Positions 17,455 to 27,072 are shown, counted from the stretch's first letter. The stretch: DNA of 64,000 nt from Duganella sp. BJB480 (GCA_003416985.1 QVIN01000001.1:372001-436000); one strand, 5' to 3'. Notes: generated from the sequence alone by a model not told the origin. Translations and numbers: made by a program.

Positions 17455-18554
17455 ACCTTGAGCTTGCCCGCGATCTTGGTCGACGGGCGCGTCCGTGGGG
17501 CGGCGTCGGATTGGCGCCGTATCAGTTGATAGTCCATCACCACGTGCTCCGGCGCCTCGTCCTCGCCGTCGCGCTGGGCGTTGATCTGCCTGACCAGGAA
17601 CTGCACCGCCGCCGCCGCCATGTCGGTGATGGGCTGGCGCACGGTGGTCAGCTCCGGCCAGATGGTGGTCGCCAGCGCGGTATCGTCGAAGCCGGCCACC
17701 GTCAGGTCGCCCGGCACATCCAGTCCCAGCCGATGGGCGATGGCCACCGTCGCCGCCGCCATGTCGTCGTTGCTGGCGAAGATGGCGGTGGGGCGCTGTT
17801 CCAGTCCCAGCAAGGTTTCGGCGGCGTCCAGGCCCGAGCGGTAGGTGAACAGTCCCTGGACGATCAGCTCAGCTCCGCCTTGCGCGCGCTTTTCGGCGAT
17901 GGCGGCCTGGAAGCCGGCCAGCCGGCGCGCGCTGGCGGTCTGGTTGGGATGGCCGATGATGAAGCCGATGCGCTGGTGGCCCAGCGAGATCAGGTGGCTG
18001 GTCATCGCGTGCGCCGCGTGGAAATCGTCGATGCTGACGGCGCAGACGCGGTCGTCCGGGCTGCCGCAGGCCACCGTGACGGCCGGCGTGCCGGAAGCGA
18101 CGATGGCATCGATCAGGTTCGGCGTGTCGCACAGCGGCGGCGGCAGGATGATGCCGTCGATGCCGTTGGCGATCATGCGGCGCGCCTGGTCGGCGGCCTG
18201 CTCGTCGGCCTCGCACTTTTCCACCAGCAGTTGCACGTTGTTCGGGCTGGCCTGGTTCAACAGGCCGACCAGCAATTCGCTCAGGTAGCCGGCGCTTGGG
18301 TTGCTGTACAAGAAGCCGACACGGATGGGCGGCGCCCCCGCAAGGCGGCGCGCGGCCTGGTTGGGCACATAGTTCAGCGCCGCCACCGCCTTGCCGACAC
18401 GGTTGCGGGTGACTTCGCGGACACGGGTGTCGCCGTTCATCACGCGCGATACGGTCATCGGCGAAACGCCGGCCAGCTTGGCGACGTCGATCATCGTCGG
18501 CGCCCCCGACCGGGAACCCGCTGCGGGTTTGGATTTCACCTTGATGCTTGCCAT
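17451..18554 (-). CDS. LacI-family transcriptional repressor
   Basis: 367 residues. The DNA-binding helix-turn-helix reads TMIDVAKLAGVSPMTVSRVM at about residues 20-39, followed by the hinge NYVPNQAARRLAG. A periplasmic-binding-protein-like effector domain follows (IRVGFLYSNPSAG; IDGIILPPPL; DDMAAATVAIAHRLG). I start at the ATG at 18554 after AAAAGG; the 42-codon extension upstream lacks family similarity. It is divergent from the first GH3 gene and should sense a released sugar and control the SGNH, GH3 and TonB genes. Confidence 0.85.
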   Translation of the reverse strand: MASIKVKSKPAAGSRSGAPTMIDVAKLAGVSPMTVSRVMNGDTRVREVTRNRVGKAVAALNYVPNQAARRLAGAPPIRVGFLYSNPSAGYLSELLVGLLNQASPNNVQLLVEKCEADEQAADQARRMIANGIDGIILPPPLCDTPNLIDAIVASGTPAVTVACGSPDDRVCAVSIDDFHAAHAMTSHLISLGHQRIGFIIGHPNQTASARRLAGFQAAIAEKRAQGGAELIVQGLFTYRSGLDAAETLLGLEQRPTAIFASNDDMAAATVAIAHRLGLDVPGDLTVAGFDDTALATTIWPELTTVRQPITDMAAAAVQFLVRQINAQRDGEDEAPEHVVMDYQLIRRQSDAAPRTRPSTKIAGKLKV

Positions 18555-18588
18555 CGGCCTTTTGCTAACCTTGTGTTGTAACATTTTG

Positions 18589-18613
18589 ATTATGCCACGA
18601 GTGTTAGCAAACA
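18589..18613 (-). promoter_or_regulatory. Putative lacI-type gene promoter with self-operator
   Basis: On the reverse strand a CATAAT -10 (18589-18594) lies 35 bp before the regulator's ATG. TGTTAGCAAACA (18602-18613), palindromic but for one pair, falls in the spacer. This suggests autorepression. The -35 is weak. Confidence 0.4.
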
Positions 18614-18694
18614 TTTTCACCACGCGGCGTGTCGACGATGATTTCCCATAGAAATACCTTGGCCATGCTGGCCGGCGCACTCCGCTAAGACGTG

Positions 18695-18723
18695 TTGACT
18701 TGGCAATCTCAATCGATCACACT
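18695..18723 (+). promoter_or_regulatory. Candidate promoter of the first GH3 gene
   Basis: TTGACT (18695-18700), a 17-bp spacer and CACACT (18718-18723). The -10 is weak, as is common for regulated promoters. The operator at 18731 begins 7 bp later. Confidence 0.4.
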
Positions 18724-18730
18724 GGAAAAA

Positions 18731-18745
18731 TGGTAGCGCTATTCA
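18731..18745. promoter_or_regulatory. LacI-type operator before the first GH3 gene
   Basis: TGGTAGCGCTATTCA has the palindromic centre TAGCGCTA and imperfect flanks. It closely resembles the xyl-box TGGTAGCGCTAACA described for xylan utilisation in Xanthomonas. It lies 50 bp before the ATG, in the lacI/GH3 divergent region. Confidence 0.6.
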
Positions 18746-18794
18746 TGGTGAGTTAATGGCGTCATACCATCTAACAAAAAAACCAGGAGACAAG

Positions 18795-21182
18795 ATGAGT
18801 AACGACAAGCGCAGGCAGTTCCTCAAATCGATGACCGGCCTGGCCGGCGCGGCATCGCTGGCGCCGGCGATGGCGCTGGGCGCCACCGCGCGCCCGCCTT
18901 ACAAGGATGCGTCGCTGCCGCTCGCCAGGCGCGTCGACGACCTGCTGGGCCGCATGACGCTGGACGAAAAGGTCGCGCAGATGCAATGCATCTGGCAGGA
19001 CAAGAAGCTGATCCAGGACGCACAAAACGAATTCTCCGCCGAGAAGGCGGCGCGGATGTACCCGCACGGCCTGGGCATGGTGGCGCGTCCGTCCGACCGC
19101 CAGGTGGGCCAGGCGGCCGGCGCCGGCGACACCGGCGTGGTGGCCAACCGCAATGCGTTTGAAACCGCGACCTACGTGAACGCCATGCAGAAATGGGCGC
19201 TCGAACAGACCCGCCTCGGCATCCCCTTGCTGATGCACGAGGAGTCGCTGCATGGTTACGTGGCGCGCGACGCGACCAGCTTCCCGCAGGCGATCGGGCT
19301 GGCGTCGTCGTTCGATACCGACATGGTGCGCGACATCTTCAGCGCCGCCGCTCGCGAGATGCGCGCGCGCGGCGCCAACCTGGCGCTGGCGCCGGTGGTC
19401 GACGTGGCGCGCGAGCCGCGCTGGGGCCGCATCGAGGAAACCTACGGCGAAGACCCGCACCTGTGCGGCGAGATGGGCAAGGCGGCGGTGCTGGGCTTCA
19501 TGGGCGAATCGCGGCAGCTGGCCAAGGACAAGGTCTACGCGACGCTGAAGCACATGACGGGACACGGCCAGCCGGAGAGCGGCACCAATATCGGCCCGGC
19601 CGAAGTCAGCGAGCGCACGCTGCGCGAGGAGTTCTTCCCGCCGTTCGAGAAGCTGGTCAGGGAAACCCATATCAGCGCCGTCATGCCGTCGTATAACGAG
19701 ATCGGCGGCGTCCCCTCGCACGCCAACCGCTGGCTGCTGACCAAGGTGCTGCGCGAGGAGTGGGGCTTCAAGGGCGTGACGGTGTCGGACTATTTCGGCA
19801 TCAATGAACTGATCACTCGCCACAAGCTGGCCGCCACGCCGAAGGAGGCCGCGCTGGCCGCCTTCAAGGCCGGCGTGGATATCGAAACGCCGGACGGCCA
19901 AGCCTACAAGACGCTGGGCGAACTGGTGCGCGAAAAGAAGATCGCCGAGAAGGACATCGACGCCGTGGTGCGCCGCATCCTTGAACTGAAATTCCTGGCC
20001 GGCCTGTTCGAGCAGCCCTACGTGGATGCCAAGGCCGCCGACAGCCTGACCGCGACGCCGGAGGCGGTCGCGCTGGCGCGCCGCGCCGCGACCCGCACGC
20101 CGGTGCTGCTGAAGAACGACAAGGGCTTGCTGCCGCTGGACGCGAAGAAGGTCGGCAAGGTGCTGCTGCTCGGCACCCACGCCAAGGACTGCCCGATCGG
20201 CGGCTATTCCGACGTGCCGCGCCATGTGGTGTCGATCCACGACGGCCTGCTGGCCGAGAGCCGGGCGCAGGGTTTCGAACTGCGCTACGCGGAAGGCGTG
20301 CGCATCACCGAAGGCCACGTCTGGGGTGCGGACGAGATCAAGTTCACGGCGCCGGAAGTCAACGCCAGGCTGATCGCCGAGGCGGTGGAAGCGGCCAAAT
20401 CGGCCGACACCATCATCATGGTCCTGGGTGACAACGAGCAGACCAGCCGCGAGGCCTGGGCCGACAACCACCTGGGCGACCGCGACAGCCTGGACCTGAT
20501 GGGCCAGCAGAACGACCTGGCGCGCGCCATCTTTGCGTTGGGCAAGCCGACCGTGGTGTTCCTGCTGAACGGCCGCCCGTTGTCGGTCAACCTGCTGGCG
20601 GAGAAAGCCGGTGCGCTGATCGAAGGCTGGTACATGGGCCAGGAAACCGGCCACGCCGCCGCCGACCTGCTGTTCGGCCGCGCCAACCCGGGCGGCAAGC
20701 TGCCGGTGTCGATCGCGCGCAGCGTCGGCCAACTGCCGGTCTTCTACAACCACAAGCCTTCCGCCCGGCGCGGCTACATCGACGGCCTGACCACGCCGCT
20801 GTATCCCTTCGGCTTCGGCCTGAGCTATACCAGCTTCGACATCTCGGCGCCGCGCCTGGCCAAGGCCAGCATCCGCGCCGGCGAATCGACCAGGGTCGAA
20901 GTGGACGTGCGCAACACCGGCAAGCTGGCCGGCGACGAGGTGGTGCAGATCTATATCCGCGACGACGTCAGCTCGGTCACGCGTCCGGTGCTGGAGCTGA
21001 AGGCCTTCAAGCGCGTCACGCTGCAACCGGGTGAGCAACGCACGCTGTCCTTCGACATCACGCCGGCCGATCTGTGGTTCTATAACATCGACATGAAGCG
21101 GGTCGTCGAGCCGGGCAGTTTTACCATCCATGCCGGCCCGGACAGCGTCCAGCTGAAATCCATCAAGTTGATGGTGTCGTGA
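18795..21182 (+). CDS. Glycoside hydrolase family 3 beta-glycosidase
   Basis: 795 residues. MSNDKRRQFLKSMTGLAGAA is a Tat-like signal, so the enzyme is probably periplasmic. The catalytic (beta/alpha)8 domain covers about residues 40-410, with EPRWGRIEETYGEDPHL, KHMTGHGQPESG and the nucleophile Asp332 in VTVSDYFGINEL. A GH3 C-terminal domain (IIMVLGDNEQTSREAWADNH) and an FnIII-like tail (FGFGLSYTSFDIS, NTGKLAGDEVVQIYI) complete it. Beta-glucosidase or beta-xylosidase activity is expected, and the xyl-box-like operator favours a xylan role. The ATG at 18795 follows AGGAGA. Confidence 0.88.
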   Translation: MSNDKRRQFLKSMTGLAGAASLAPAMALGATARPPYKDASLPLARRVDDLLGRMTLDEKVAQMQCIWQDKKLIQDAQNEFSAEKAARMYPHGLGMVARPSDRQVGQAAGAGDTGVVANRNAFETATYVNAMQKWALEQTRLGIPLLMHEESLHGYVARDATSFPQAIGLASSFDTDMVRDIFSAAAREMRARGANLALAPVVDVAREPRWGRIEETYGEDPHLCGEMGKAAVLGFMGESRQLAKDKVYATLKHMTGHGQPESGTNIGPAEVSERTLREEFFPPFEKLVRETHISAVMPSYNEIGGVPSHANRWLLTKVLREEWGFKGVTVSDYFGINELITRHKLAATPKEAALAAFKAGVDIETPDGQAYKTLGELVREKKIAEKDIDAVVRRILELKFLAGLFEQPYVDAKAADSLTATPEAVALARRAATRTPVLLKNDKGLLPLDAKKVGKVLLLGTHAKDCPIGGYSDVPRHVVSIHDGLLAESRAQGFELRYAEGVRITEGHVWGADEIKFTAPEVNARLIAEAVEAAKSADTIIMVLGDNEQTSREAWADNHLGDRDSLDLMGQQNDLARAIFALGKPTVVFLLNGRPLSVNLLAEKAGALIEGWYMGQETGHAAADLLFGRANPGGKLPVSIARSVGQLPVFYNHKPSARRGYIDGLTTPLYPFGFGLSYTSFDISAPRLAKASIRAGESTRVEVDVRNTGKLAGDEVVQIYIRDDVSSVTRPVLELKAFKRVTLQPGEQRTLSFDITPADLWFYNIDMKRVVEPGSFTIHAGPDSVQLKSIKLMVS

Positions 21183-21187
21183 TCGAA

Positions 21188-21219
21188 TAAAAAAGCCGCT
21201 CCCTTCAAGGCGAGCGGCT
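21188..21219 (-). terminator. Rho-independent terminator of the TonB receptor gene
   Basis: AGCCGCTC (21194-21201) pairs with GAGCGGCT (21212-21219). On the reverse strand the stem is followed by TTTTTT (A run at 21189-21194 on the forward strand). It lies 31 bp beyond the receptor stop and just after the convergent GH3 stop. Confidence 0.8.
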
Positions 21220-21249
21220 AAGACCACGAACGTGGCCGCGAGACGATGG

Positions 21250-24210
21250 TTAGAACTTGTAGCGCGCGCCGATCATGTAACGCGGTCCGGCCTGCGTCAC
21301 GTTCAACGTCGATGCGAACGTGCGGCCATGCTGGCGCTGGGTGGCATCGTTCAGGTTGATCGCCTCAAGTTGGAAGCTCAGGTTCTTGTTGTAGTTGTAG
21401 CCCACGCTGACGTCGACCTGGCCATAGGCGTCGGTGTACACCGGCGCCGCCCGGTTGCTGCCGTCGACCGTCGCGGCCAGGAACTCGTCGCGCCAGTTGT
21501 ACGCCACCCGCACCGACCATTCCTTGTTCTCGAAGATGCCCACCACGTTGGCTGAATTGCTCAAGCCGAGAATGGCGAACTGGTCGTTGACATCGGCGTT
21601 GTTGTACTTCAGCGGCGAGTGCACATACGTGTAGTTCGCCTGCAGACCGAAACCGCTTTCGCCGAACATGTGCTGCACGTTGACCTCGGCGCCGCTGACG
21701 TTGGCCGATTTCTGGTTGGCATAGGTGGTGGTCTGGAAGACGAGCAGCGGGTCGGTCGACAGGCCGGTGATGGTGCCGTCCAGCATGCCATCGCCCTTGA
21801 CCCCGGTTTTCTTCACGCCAGGCTGGCCGTCGAAATGGCCCAGGATGTAGTTGCGGATGCAGTTGGTATCGGCCGCGCCGCAGCCATTGCCCAATGCCGC
21901 CTTGTAGTAGGCGCCGCCGACCGGCGTGTGCAGGTCGTACAGCGTCTGCGAAACCAGGGTCTGGCCGGCGTAGTTGTCCAGCTGTTTGCGGAAGAAGGCC
22001 AGCGACATCAGGCTCTGCTTGTTGTAATACCATTCCCACGAGAGATCCAGGTTCTTGGACTTGACCGGCTTCAGCGCCGGGTTGCCGACCGAGGCGCTGC
22101 CGCCGGTGAAGACGTTGGCGATGGTGCCCAGCGTCAGGCCGCCTTGCAGTTGATCGTAGCGCGCGCGGCCAATGGTGGCGCCGAGGCTGGCCCGCAGCTT
22201 CATGTCGCTGCGCAGGTCGGCGTCCAGGTTGAGGGCCGGCAGCACGTTGGTGTAGGACGCATCGGTGTTGCTGAATGCCTGGCCGCCGAAGGTCAGCGGC
22301 AACTCGTTCTGCGCCACCCACACCACCGCGCTGGCCGGCAGCACCTGGGCGACCGAGCTGACCTGGGTGCGTTCCACCCGCACCCCGACCGACGTGTGGA
22401 CCGGAATCTTGAGATCCCAATCGCTGCTGAGGGACAGATAGGCCGACGTGGTTTTTTCCTGCAGCGTGCGGTCGGTGTCGGGAACGCCGAAGTTGGGCAG
22501 GTAGGCGGCCTGGTTGCCCACCGCGTTGGCGGTCACCTGGCGCACCTTGGCGAAGTCGAAGGTGTACAGCGTGGCGAACAGGTCGGGCGAGTTGGCGCCG
22601 CCCAGCTTGTTGAAGAAGGAGGGCAGGGAGTTGGCCTGGTACAGGCTGGCCGGATAGTCCGACGCCTTGGTCGCGCCGCCCCAGGTGTTGTTCTGCACAT
22701 TGGAGAACGTCGAGCGGTTGGTGGTGTCGGTGTAGCCGACGCCGAAGTTCAGCTCGGATGCCGCCATCAACTGCAGGCTGCCTTTTGCCTGCGCCTGCTT
22801 GATGACCGATTTCTCGTAGCCGTTGTGGAACCACGACCCGGCGGCCTGGATCGGCGCGGCGGCCAGGTTGGCGGCCGGCATGCTCAGGATCGGCAGCTCG
22901 TGGGTGAAGTCGACCTTGGTCGTGCCGCGGCTGAAGCTGGCGTTGGACAGGACGTTCTCGCTGCCGAACGGGCTGTCCGCGCCGGACTCGGCGGTGGAGT
23001 GGTGGGCGTCGAACTCCAGCTTCAGGCCCGGCCGGACTTTCCAGGCGGCGTTGAAGCCGATCGACTGGTTCTTGGTCTTGGTGGCGTAATCGCTGCCCAC
23101 CACCGAGATGTCCTGCGGTGTCGGGTAGACCTCGGAATAGGTCAGCGGGCTGACCACGTGGCCGCTTGGCCAGCTGCTGGTCGAGGTCGGCGTCTGCGCG
23201 AACCATACGCTGAGTTCGCTACGCTTGGTCTGTATCTTGTTTTCCGAATAGGTGTAGTCGACCGTGGTGGTCAGGTCCTTGACCGGGCGGAACTGGAAGG
23301 TCAACTGGCCGTTGGTGCGCTGCCGCTGAACCGCGGCGACGTTGTAGTTCATATTCTGCGGAATCGAATACAGCGCGTCCTGCGCCGGGCGATTGGTGAT
23401 GTTCTGCGAACCGGGCTGGCCGGGTTGCGGCAGGGTCTGTCCGTCGATGACCGCCGATCCCAGATAGGGGCCCTGGTAGCCGTTGAACAGGCCGGCGCGG
23501 TTGAAGCCGGAATCGCGCGACTGGAAGCTGGCGCTCAGCGACACGCCGAAGCGGCCATCGGCGCTGGTGTTCGAGTAAATGCCGGACACCTCCGGCGTCA
23601 CGCTATTGCCCTTCATGCTATCGGGCAGGTGGTCGTTGGAGGTGTCCTTGACCGCCTTGACGCCGATACTGGAATGCATGCCGGGATTGTCGAACGGGCG
23701 CGCGGTGACCACGTTGATGGTGGCGCCGATGCCGCCGGTCGGGCTGTCGGCGCGGCCGGTTTTATACACCTGCAGTTGCGAAATCGATTCCGACGCCAGG
23801 TTCGAAAAGTCGAACGAACGGCCGGACAAATCGCTCAGGTCGGTGGTGGGCATCTGGCGGCCGTTCAGCAGCACCAGGTTGAAGTCCGGACCCAGGCCGC
23901 GCACGGTGACTTTCTGCCCTTCGCCGTTGCTGCGGTCGATTGAGACGCCGGAAATCCGCTGCAGCGATTCGGCCAGGTTGGTATCGGGGAACTTGCCCAT
24001 GTCTTCGGCAACGATGCCGTCGACTATGCCGTCCGAATTGCGCTTCAGGTTCAGGGTCGACTGCATACTGGCGCGTATGCCCGTCACGATCACTTGCGGG
24101 CCCTCGGTGCCGGGGACCGGCGCCTGCTGGGCATGGCCGGGCATGGCCAGCGCGCCGCAGGCACTGGCGACTGCCAGGTACATCAAACGACGTTGAAAAG
24201 GTTTCTGCAT
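21250..24210 (-). CDS. TonB-dependent receptor, Xanthomonas/Caulobacter type
   Basis: 986 residues. MQKPFQRRLMYLAVASACG begins the signal peptide, which ends near GHAQQ. The plug domain starts VIVTGIRASMQSTLNLKR and has DTNLAESLQRISGVSIDR and VRGLGPDFNLVLLNGRQMP. The large beta-barrel ends in GARYKF with the terminal Phe that guides outer-membrane insertion. The plug layout is that of the long TIGR01782 receptors, used for oligosaccharide uptake. It lies 102 bp downstream of the second GH3 gene on the same strand. The ATG at 24210 follows GGAGAC; the earlier in-frame Met at 24255 is not supported. Confidence 0.9.
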   Translation of the reverse strand: MQKPFQRRLMYLAVASACGALAMPGHAQQAPVPGTEGPQVIVTGIRASMQSTLNLKRNSDGIVDGIVAEDMGKFPDTNLAESLQRISGVSIDRSNGEGQKVTVRGLGPDFNLVLLNGRQMPTTDLSDLSGRSFDFSNLASESISQLQVYKTGRADSPTGGIGATINVVTARPFDNPGMHSSIGVKAVKDTSNDHLPDSMKGNSVTPEVSGIYSNTSADGRFGVSLSASFQSRDSGFNRAGLFNGYQGPYLGSAVIDGQTLPQPGQPGSQNITNRPAQDALYSIPQNMNYNVAAVQRQRTNGQLTFQFRPVKDLTTTVDYTYSENKIQTKRSELSVWFAQTPTSTSSWPSGHVVSPLTYSEVYPTPQDISVVGSDYATKTKNQSIGFNAAWKVRPGLKLEFDAHHSTAESGADSPFGSENVLSNASFSRGTTKVDFTHELPILSMPAANLAAAPIQAAGSWFHNGYEKSVIKQAQAKGSLQLMAASELNFGVGYTDTTNRSTFSNVQNNTWGGATKASDYPASLYQANSLPSFFNKLGGANSPDLFATLYTFDFAKVRQVTANAVGNQAAYLPNFGVPDTDRTLQEKTTSAYLSLSSDWDLKIPVHTSVGVRVERTQVSSVAQVLPASAVVWVAQNELPLTFGGQAFSNTDASYTNVLPALNLDADLRSDMKLRASLGATIGRARYDQLQGGLTLGTIANVFTGGSASVGNPALKPVKSKNLDLSWEWYYNKQSLMSLAFFRKQLDNYAGQTLVSQTLYDLHTPVGGAYYKAALGNGCGAADTNCIRNYILGHFDGQPGVKKTGVKGDGMLDGTITGLSTDPLLVFQTTTYANQKSANVSGAEVNVQHMFGESGFGLQANYTYVHSPLKYNNADVNDQFAILGLSNSANVVGIFENKEWSVRVAYNWRDEFLAATVDGSNRAAPVYTDAYGQVDVSVGYNYNKNLSFQLEAINLNDATQRQHGRTFASTLNVTQAGPRYMIGARYKF

Positions 24211-24250
24211 AAAGTCTCCGTATTTTTTATATTGAGTATCTTGTACGTGG

Positions 24251-24263
24251 TCCAACGCTTGGA
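24251..24263. promoter_or_regulatory. Short palindrome in the GH3-TonB gap
   Basis: TCCAA-CGC-TTGGA lies 41 bp before the receptor ATG. It could be a degenerate LacI-type site or an mRNA hairpin in the operon. The evidence is weak. Confidence 0.3.
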
Positions 24264-24312
24264 TATCCGGTCTCTTGCCTCCTTGTGACGGTTGATGTTT
24301 AGCCGCTTCTTG

Positions 24313-26973
24313 TTATCGCTCCAATGACACGGTGCGCTTCAATACCAAAGGTGCCTGCTGTCCCGCCACGCCCGTGCCGGGTTGGCCGGAGCCCACGCTC
24401 AGCTGGTACTGTCCCGGTGTCAGCTGGCGCTGGCCGTCGCGCGTGACGAAGCTCAGGTCGCGCGGCGTCAGGCGGAAACTGATCCGGCGGCTCTCGCCAG
24501 CCTTCAACGTGACGCGCTGGAAGCCGCGCAACGCCAGCCGTGGCGCGCCCTCGAAGGCTGGCGGCGTCAGGTACAGCTGCGCCACCTCGTCGCCGTCGCG
24601 GCCGCCGGTGTTGGTGACTTGCGTGGTCACGGTCACGCCGTTTTCCGGCGCGCCATCCACCGGCGCGACGTGCAGCGGCGCGTAGCCGAAGCTCGTGTAG
24701 CTGAGGCCGGCGCCGAAGGCGTAGACCGGCTTGCCGTCGTAGTAGCGGTAGGTGCGGCCGCGCATGCTGTAGTCGTCGAATGGCGGCAGGTCGGCCACGC
24801 TGCGGTAGAAGGTCAGCGGCAGGCGGCCGCCCGGGTCGGCGCGGCCGGTCAGCACATCGGCAATCGCCAGGCCGCCGGACTGGCCGGGATACCAGGCTTC
24901 CAGGATGGCGGCGGCGTTGTCCCTGGCCCACGACAGGTCGAGCGCGCTTCCGTTCATCAGCACCACCACCAGCGGCTTGCCCAGCGCCTTGGCGCGTTCC
25001 AGCAGTTGCCGCTGTTCGGCCGGCAGGTCCAGCGATGTTTTGTCGCCGCCCTCGAAGCCGTCCACCTTGAGTGCCATTTCCTCGCCTTCCAGGTCCGACG
25101 TCAGGCCGACCACGGCAACGACCACGTCGGCGTCCGCCGTGGCGCGGCGCAGGTCGGCATCGGCGTCGCTGGAGATGCGCTTCCAGAACAGGCCGGGCAC
25201 GCCGCTGCCACCGGATTCCGCCTCGAAGTGCAGCGGGTAGCGCTGGCCTTGCTCCAGCCGCACCGTGGTCAGTTTCAGCGGTTCGCCCCATTGCGAATAC
25301 TCGCCGGCTTCGACCACCGCCTTGCCATCTGCCTTCAGCGCGCCCTTGACGCCGCTGACGCCCAACCGGTACAAGCCGCTTTCCTGCACGCTCAGCTCGC
25401 CATCCCAGACGACCTTGTGGTGATCGGCGACCGCCTTGAATTGCAGGCCGCGCGCCTCCAGTCCCGGTTCGATGAGGCTCAACACCGGTTTGCTGTCGTA
25501 TTGCTGGCCGTTGCGGTTGTAGTACTCGGCGCGCAAGCCCGGCTGGCCATCCGGCGCGCGCAAGGCGGACGCCGGCACCGGATCGCCGTCGGTGATTGAG
25601 GCGCCGGCCGGCGCCAGCGTGATCCGCGCCTGCGGCAGCACGCGCCGCAAGCCCTCCAGCACCGACACCGGCGGCGCCGACTGGGTCGACGAGTAATTGC
25701 CGCGCAGGACGCGCGTGGCGTCCGCCAGCGGACCGACCAGCGCCAGTCTGAGTCTCTGCTTGAGCGGCAGCACGCCGTCGTTCTTCAGCAGCACCAGGCT
25801 GCGGGTGGCCGCTTGCAGCGCCAGCGCCTGGTGCGCGGGCGTGTTGATGGCGCTGACCGGCACCGCGTTGAGCTGGCGCTGCGGCAGGCCGGGCAGGTCG
25901 CCGTTGCGGTAGCGCGCCGAGAACAGGCGCACCAAGGCCTGGTCGATGTCGGCCATGCTGATCAGGCCACGCTGCCAGGCTTCGCGATAGCGCTCCGCCA
26001 GGCCCGGCGTTTCGCCCAGGGTCTGGGTGTTGCACTCGTTGTCGGTGCCGGCCTTCAGCGCCACCGCCACGGCGGCGGCCGGATCGGCTGCGTACTTGTG
26101 GCGTTCCGAGATGTCGGTCACCGCATCGCAGTCGGAGACCACGTAGCCCTTGAAGCCCCAGGCGCCACGCAAGTGCTGCTTCATCAGCAGCTCGCTGCCG
26201 CAGGCCGGCTGGCCGTCGGTGCGGTTGTAGGCGCACATGATGGAGCCGGCCTTGGCATCGACAATGGCGGCGCGGAAGGCCGGCAGATAGGTGTCCTCCA
26301 GATCGTGCGCGGAAACGAACACGTTCGCCGCGTGGCGGGTCGATTCCGGTCCGCTGTGCACGGCGAAGTGCTTGGGCGTGGCGACCACGTCCGGCAAGTC
26401 CGGGTTGCCGCCCTGGATGCCGCGAATGAAAGCGACGCCCAGCGACGCCGTCAGGTAAGGGTCTTCTCCGTAGGTTTCCTGGCCGCGCCCCCAGCGCGGG
26501 TCGCGGAAGATGTTGAGGTTGGGCGACCAGGTGTCCAGCCCGGTGCCGATGCGTCCCAGGTGTCCGGTCTCGCGGCCCAGCGTGTGCAGGGCCCGTACTT
26601 CGGTGCTGATGGCCGCGGCCACCTGTTGCAGCAGCGGCGCGTCGAAACTGGCGGCCAGGCCTATCGGTTCGGGGAAGTTGGTGGTGGGCAGCGGCCCCAG
26701 TGCACCGTGCAGCGACTCGGTCCACCAATTGTAGGCCGGGATGCCCAGGCGCGGCACGGCCGGCGCCACGTTCAGCAACTGTTCGATCTTCTCGTCCAGC
26801 GTCAGCCGCGCCACCAGGCTCTGCGCGTGCGCCTGGGCGGCGGCGCGCACGTCCGCGCCGTGGGCGGGAAGCGGCATGGCGGCGGCCAGCACAAAGACCG
26901 GTACGGCCAAGCGCTTCCACCGGTGATACGTGTCTCCTGCTCGGCCCTGTAGGCGGGCCTTTTTATGTCGCAT
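24313..26973 (-). CDS. GH3 beta-xylosidase-like enzyme with PA14 insert
   Basis: 886 residues with a signal peptide (AVPVFVLAAAMPLPAHGAD). The first domain carries IPAYNWWTESLHG, FRDPRWGRGQETYGEDPYL and the nucleophile Asp281 in YVVSDCDAVTDI; the SDCDA form is typical of GH3 xylan 1,4-beta-xylosidases. A PA14 domain (about residues 478-601, QPGLRAEYYNRNGQQYDSK to WKRISSD) interrupts the second GH3 domain, and an FnIII-like tail follows. The start at 26973 was preferred over 26985 because GGAGG lies 5 nt upstream of it. It should release xylose or related sugar from oligosaccharides imported through the adjacent TonB receptor. Confidence 0.88.
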   Translation of the reverse strand: MRHKKARLQGRAGDTYHRWKRLAVPVFVLAAAMPLPAHGADVRAAAQAHAQSLVARLTLDEKIEQLLNVAPAVPRLGIPAYNWWTESLHGALGPLPTTNFPEPIGLAASFDAPLLQQVAAAISTEVRALHTLGRETGHLGRIGTGLDTWSPNLNIFRDPRWGRGQETYGEDPYLTASLGVAFIRGIQGGNPDLPDVVATPKHFAVHSGPESTRHAANVFVSAHDLEDTYLPAFRAAIVDAKAGSIMCAYNRTDGQPACGSELLMKQHLRGAWGFKGYVVSDCDAVTDISERHKYAADPAAAVAVALKAGTDNECNTQTLGETPGLAERYREAWQRGLISMADIDQALVRLFSARYRNGDLPGLPQRQLNAVPVSAINTPAHQALALQAATRSLVLLKNDGVLPLKQRLRLALVGPLADATRVLRGNYSSTQSAPPVSVLEGLRRVLPQARITLAPAGASITDGDPVPASALRAPDGQPGLRAEYYNRNGQQYDSKPVLSLIEPGLEARGLQFKAVADHHKVVWDGELSVQESGLYRLGVSGVKGALKADGKAVVEAGEYSQWGEPLKLTTVRLEQGQRYPLHFEAESGGSGVPGLFWKRISSDADADLRRATADADVVVAVVGLTSDLEGEEMALKVDGFEGGDKTSLDLPAEQRQLLERAKALGKPLVVVLMNGSALDLSWARDNAAAILEAWYPGQSGGLAIADVLTGRADPGGRLPLTFYRSVADLPPFDDYSMRGRTYRYYDGKPVYAFGAGLSYTSFGYAPLHVAPVDGAPENGVTVTTQVTNTGGRDGDEVAQLYLTPPAFEGAPRLALRGFQRVTLKAGESRRISFRLTPRDLSFVTRDGQRQLTPGQYQLSVGSGQPGTGVAGQQAPLVLKRTVSLER

Positions 26974-26997
26974 GTTAGCCTCCATGTTAGTGAAGCT

Positions 26998-27021
26998 AAA
27001 AATGTTTGCGATAACATTTTT
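26998..27021. promoter_or_regulatory. LacI-type operator before the second GH3 gene
   Basis: A 24-bp palindrome centred at 27009/27010 has two mismatched pairs; its arms contain AATGTT and AACATT around TGCGAT. It resembles the TGTTAGCGCTAACA class of LacI operators. It lies 2 bp downstream of the predicted -10. Confidence 0.55.
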
Positions 27022-27023
27022 TA

Positions 27024-27053
27024 ATACGACAAATGTAGTCCTTGAATTGTCAA
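27024..27053 (-). promoter_or_regulatory. Predicted promoter of the second GH3 - TonB operon
   Basis: On the reverse strand a perfect TTGACA (27048-27053) is followed by an 18-bp spacer and TCGTAT (27024-27029). The operator follows at once, so repression by occlusion is likely. Confidence 0.55.
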
Positions 27054-27072
27054 TTAACCAATCACTTTTTTT

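Noticed and set aside
18771..21227. Reverse 818-codon frame antisense to the first GH3 gene
   Set aside because: Shadow of a recognised GH3 gene; no coherent domain.
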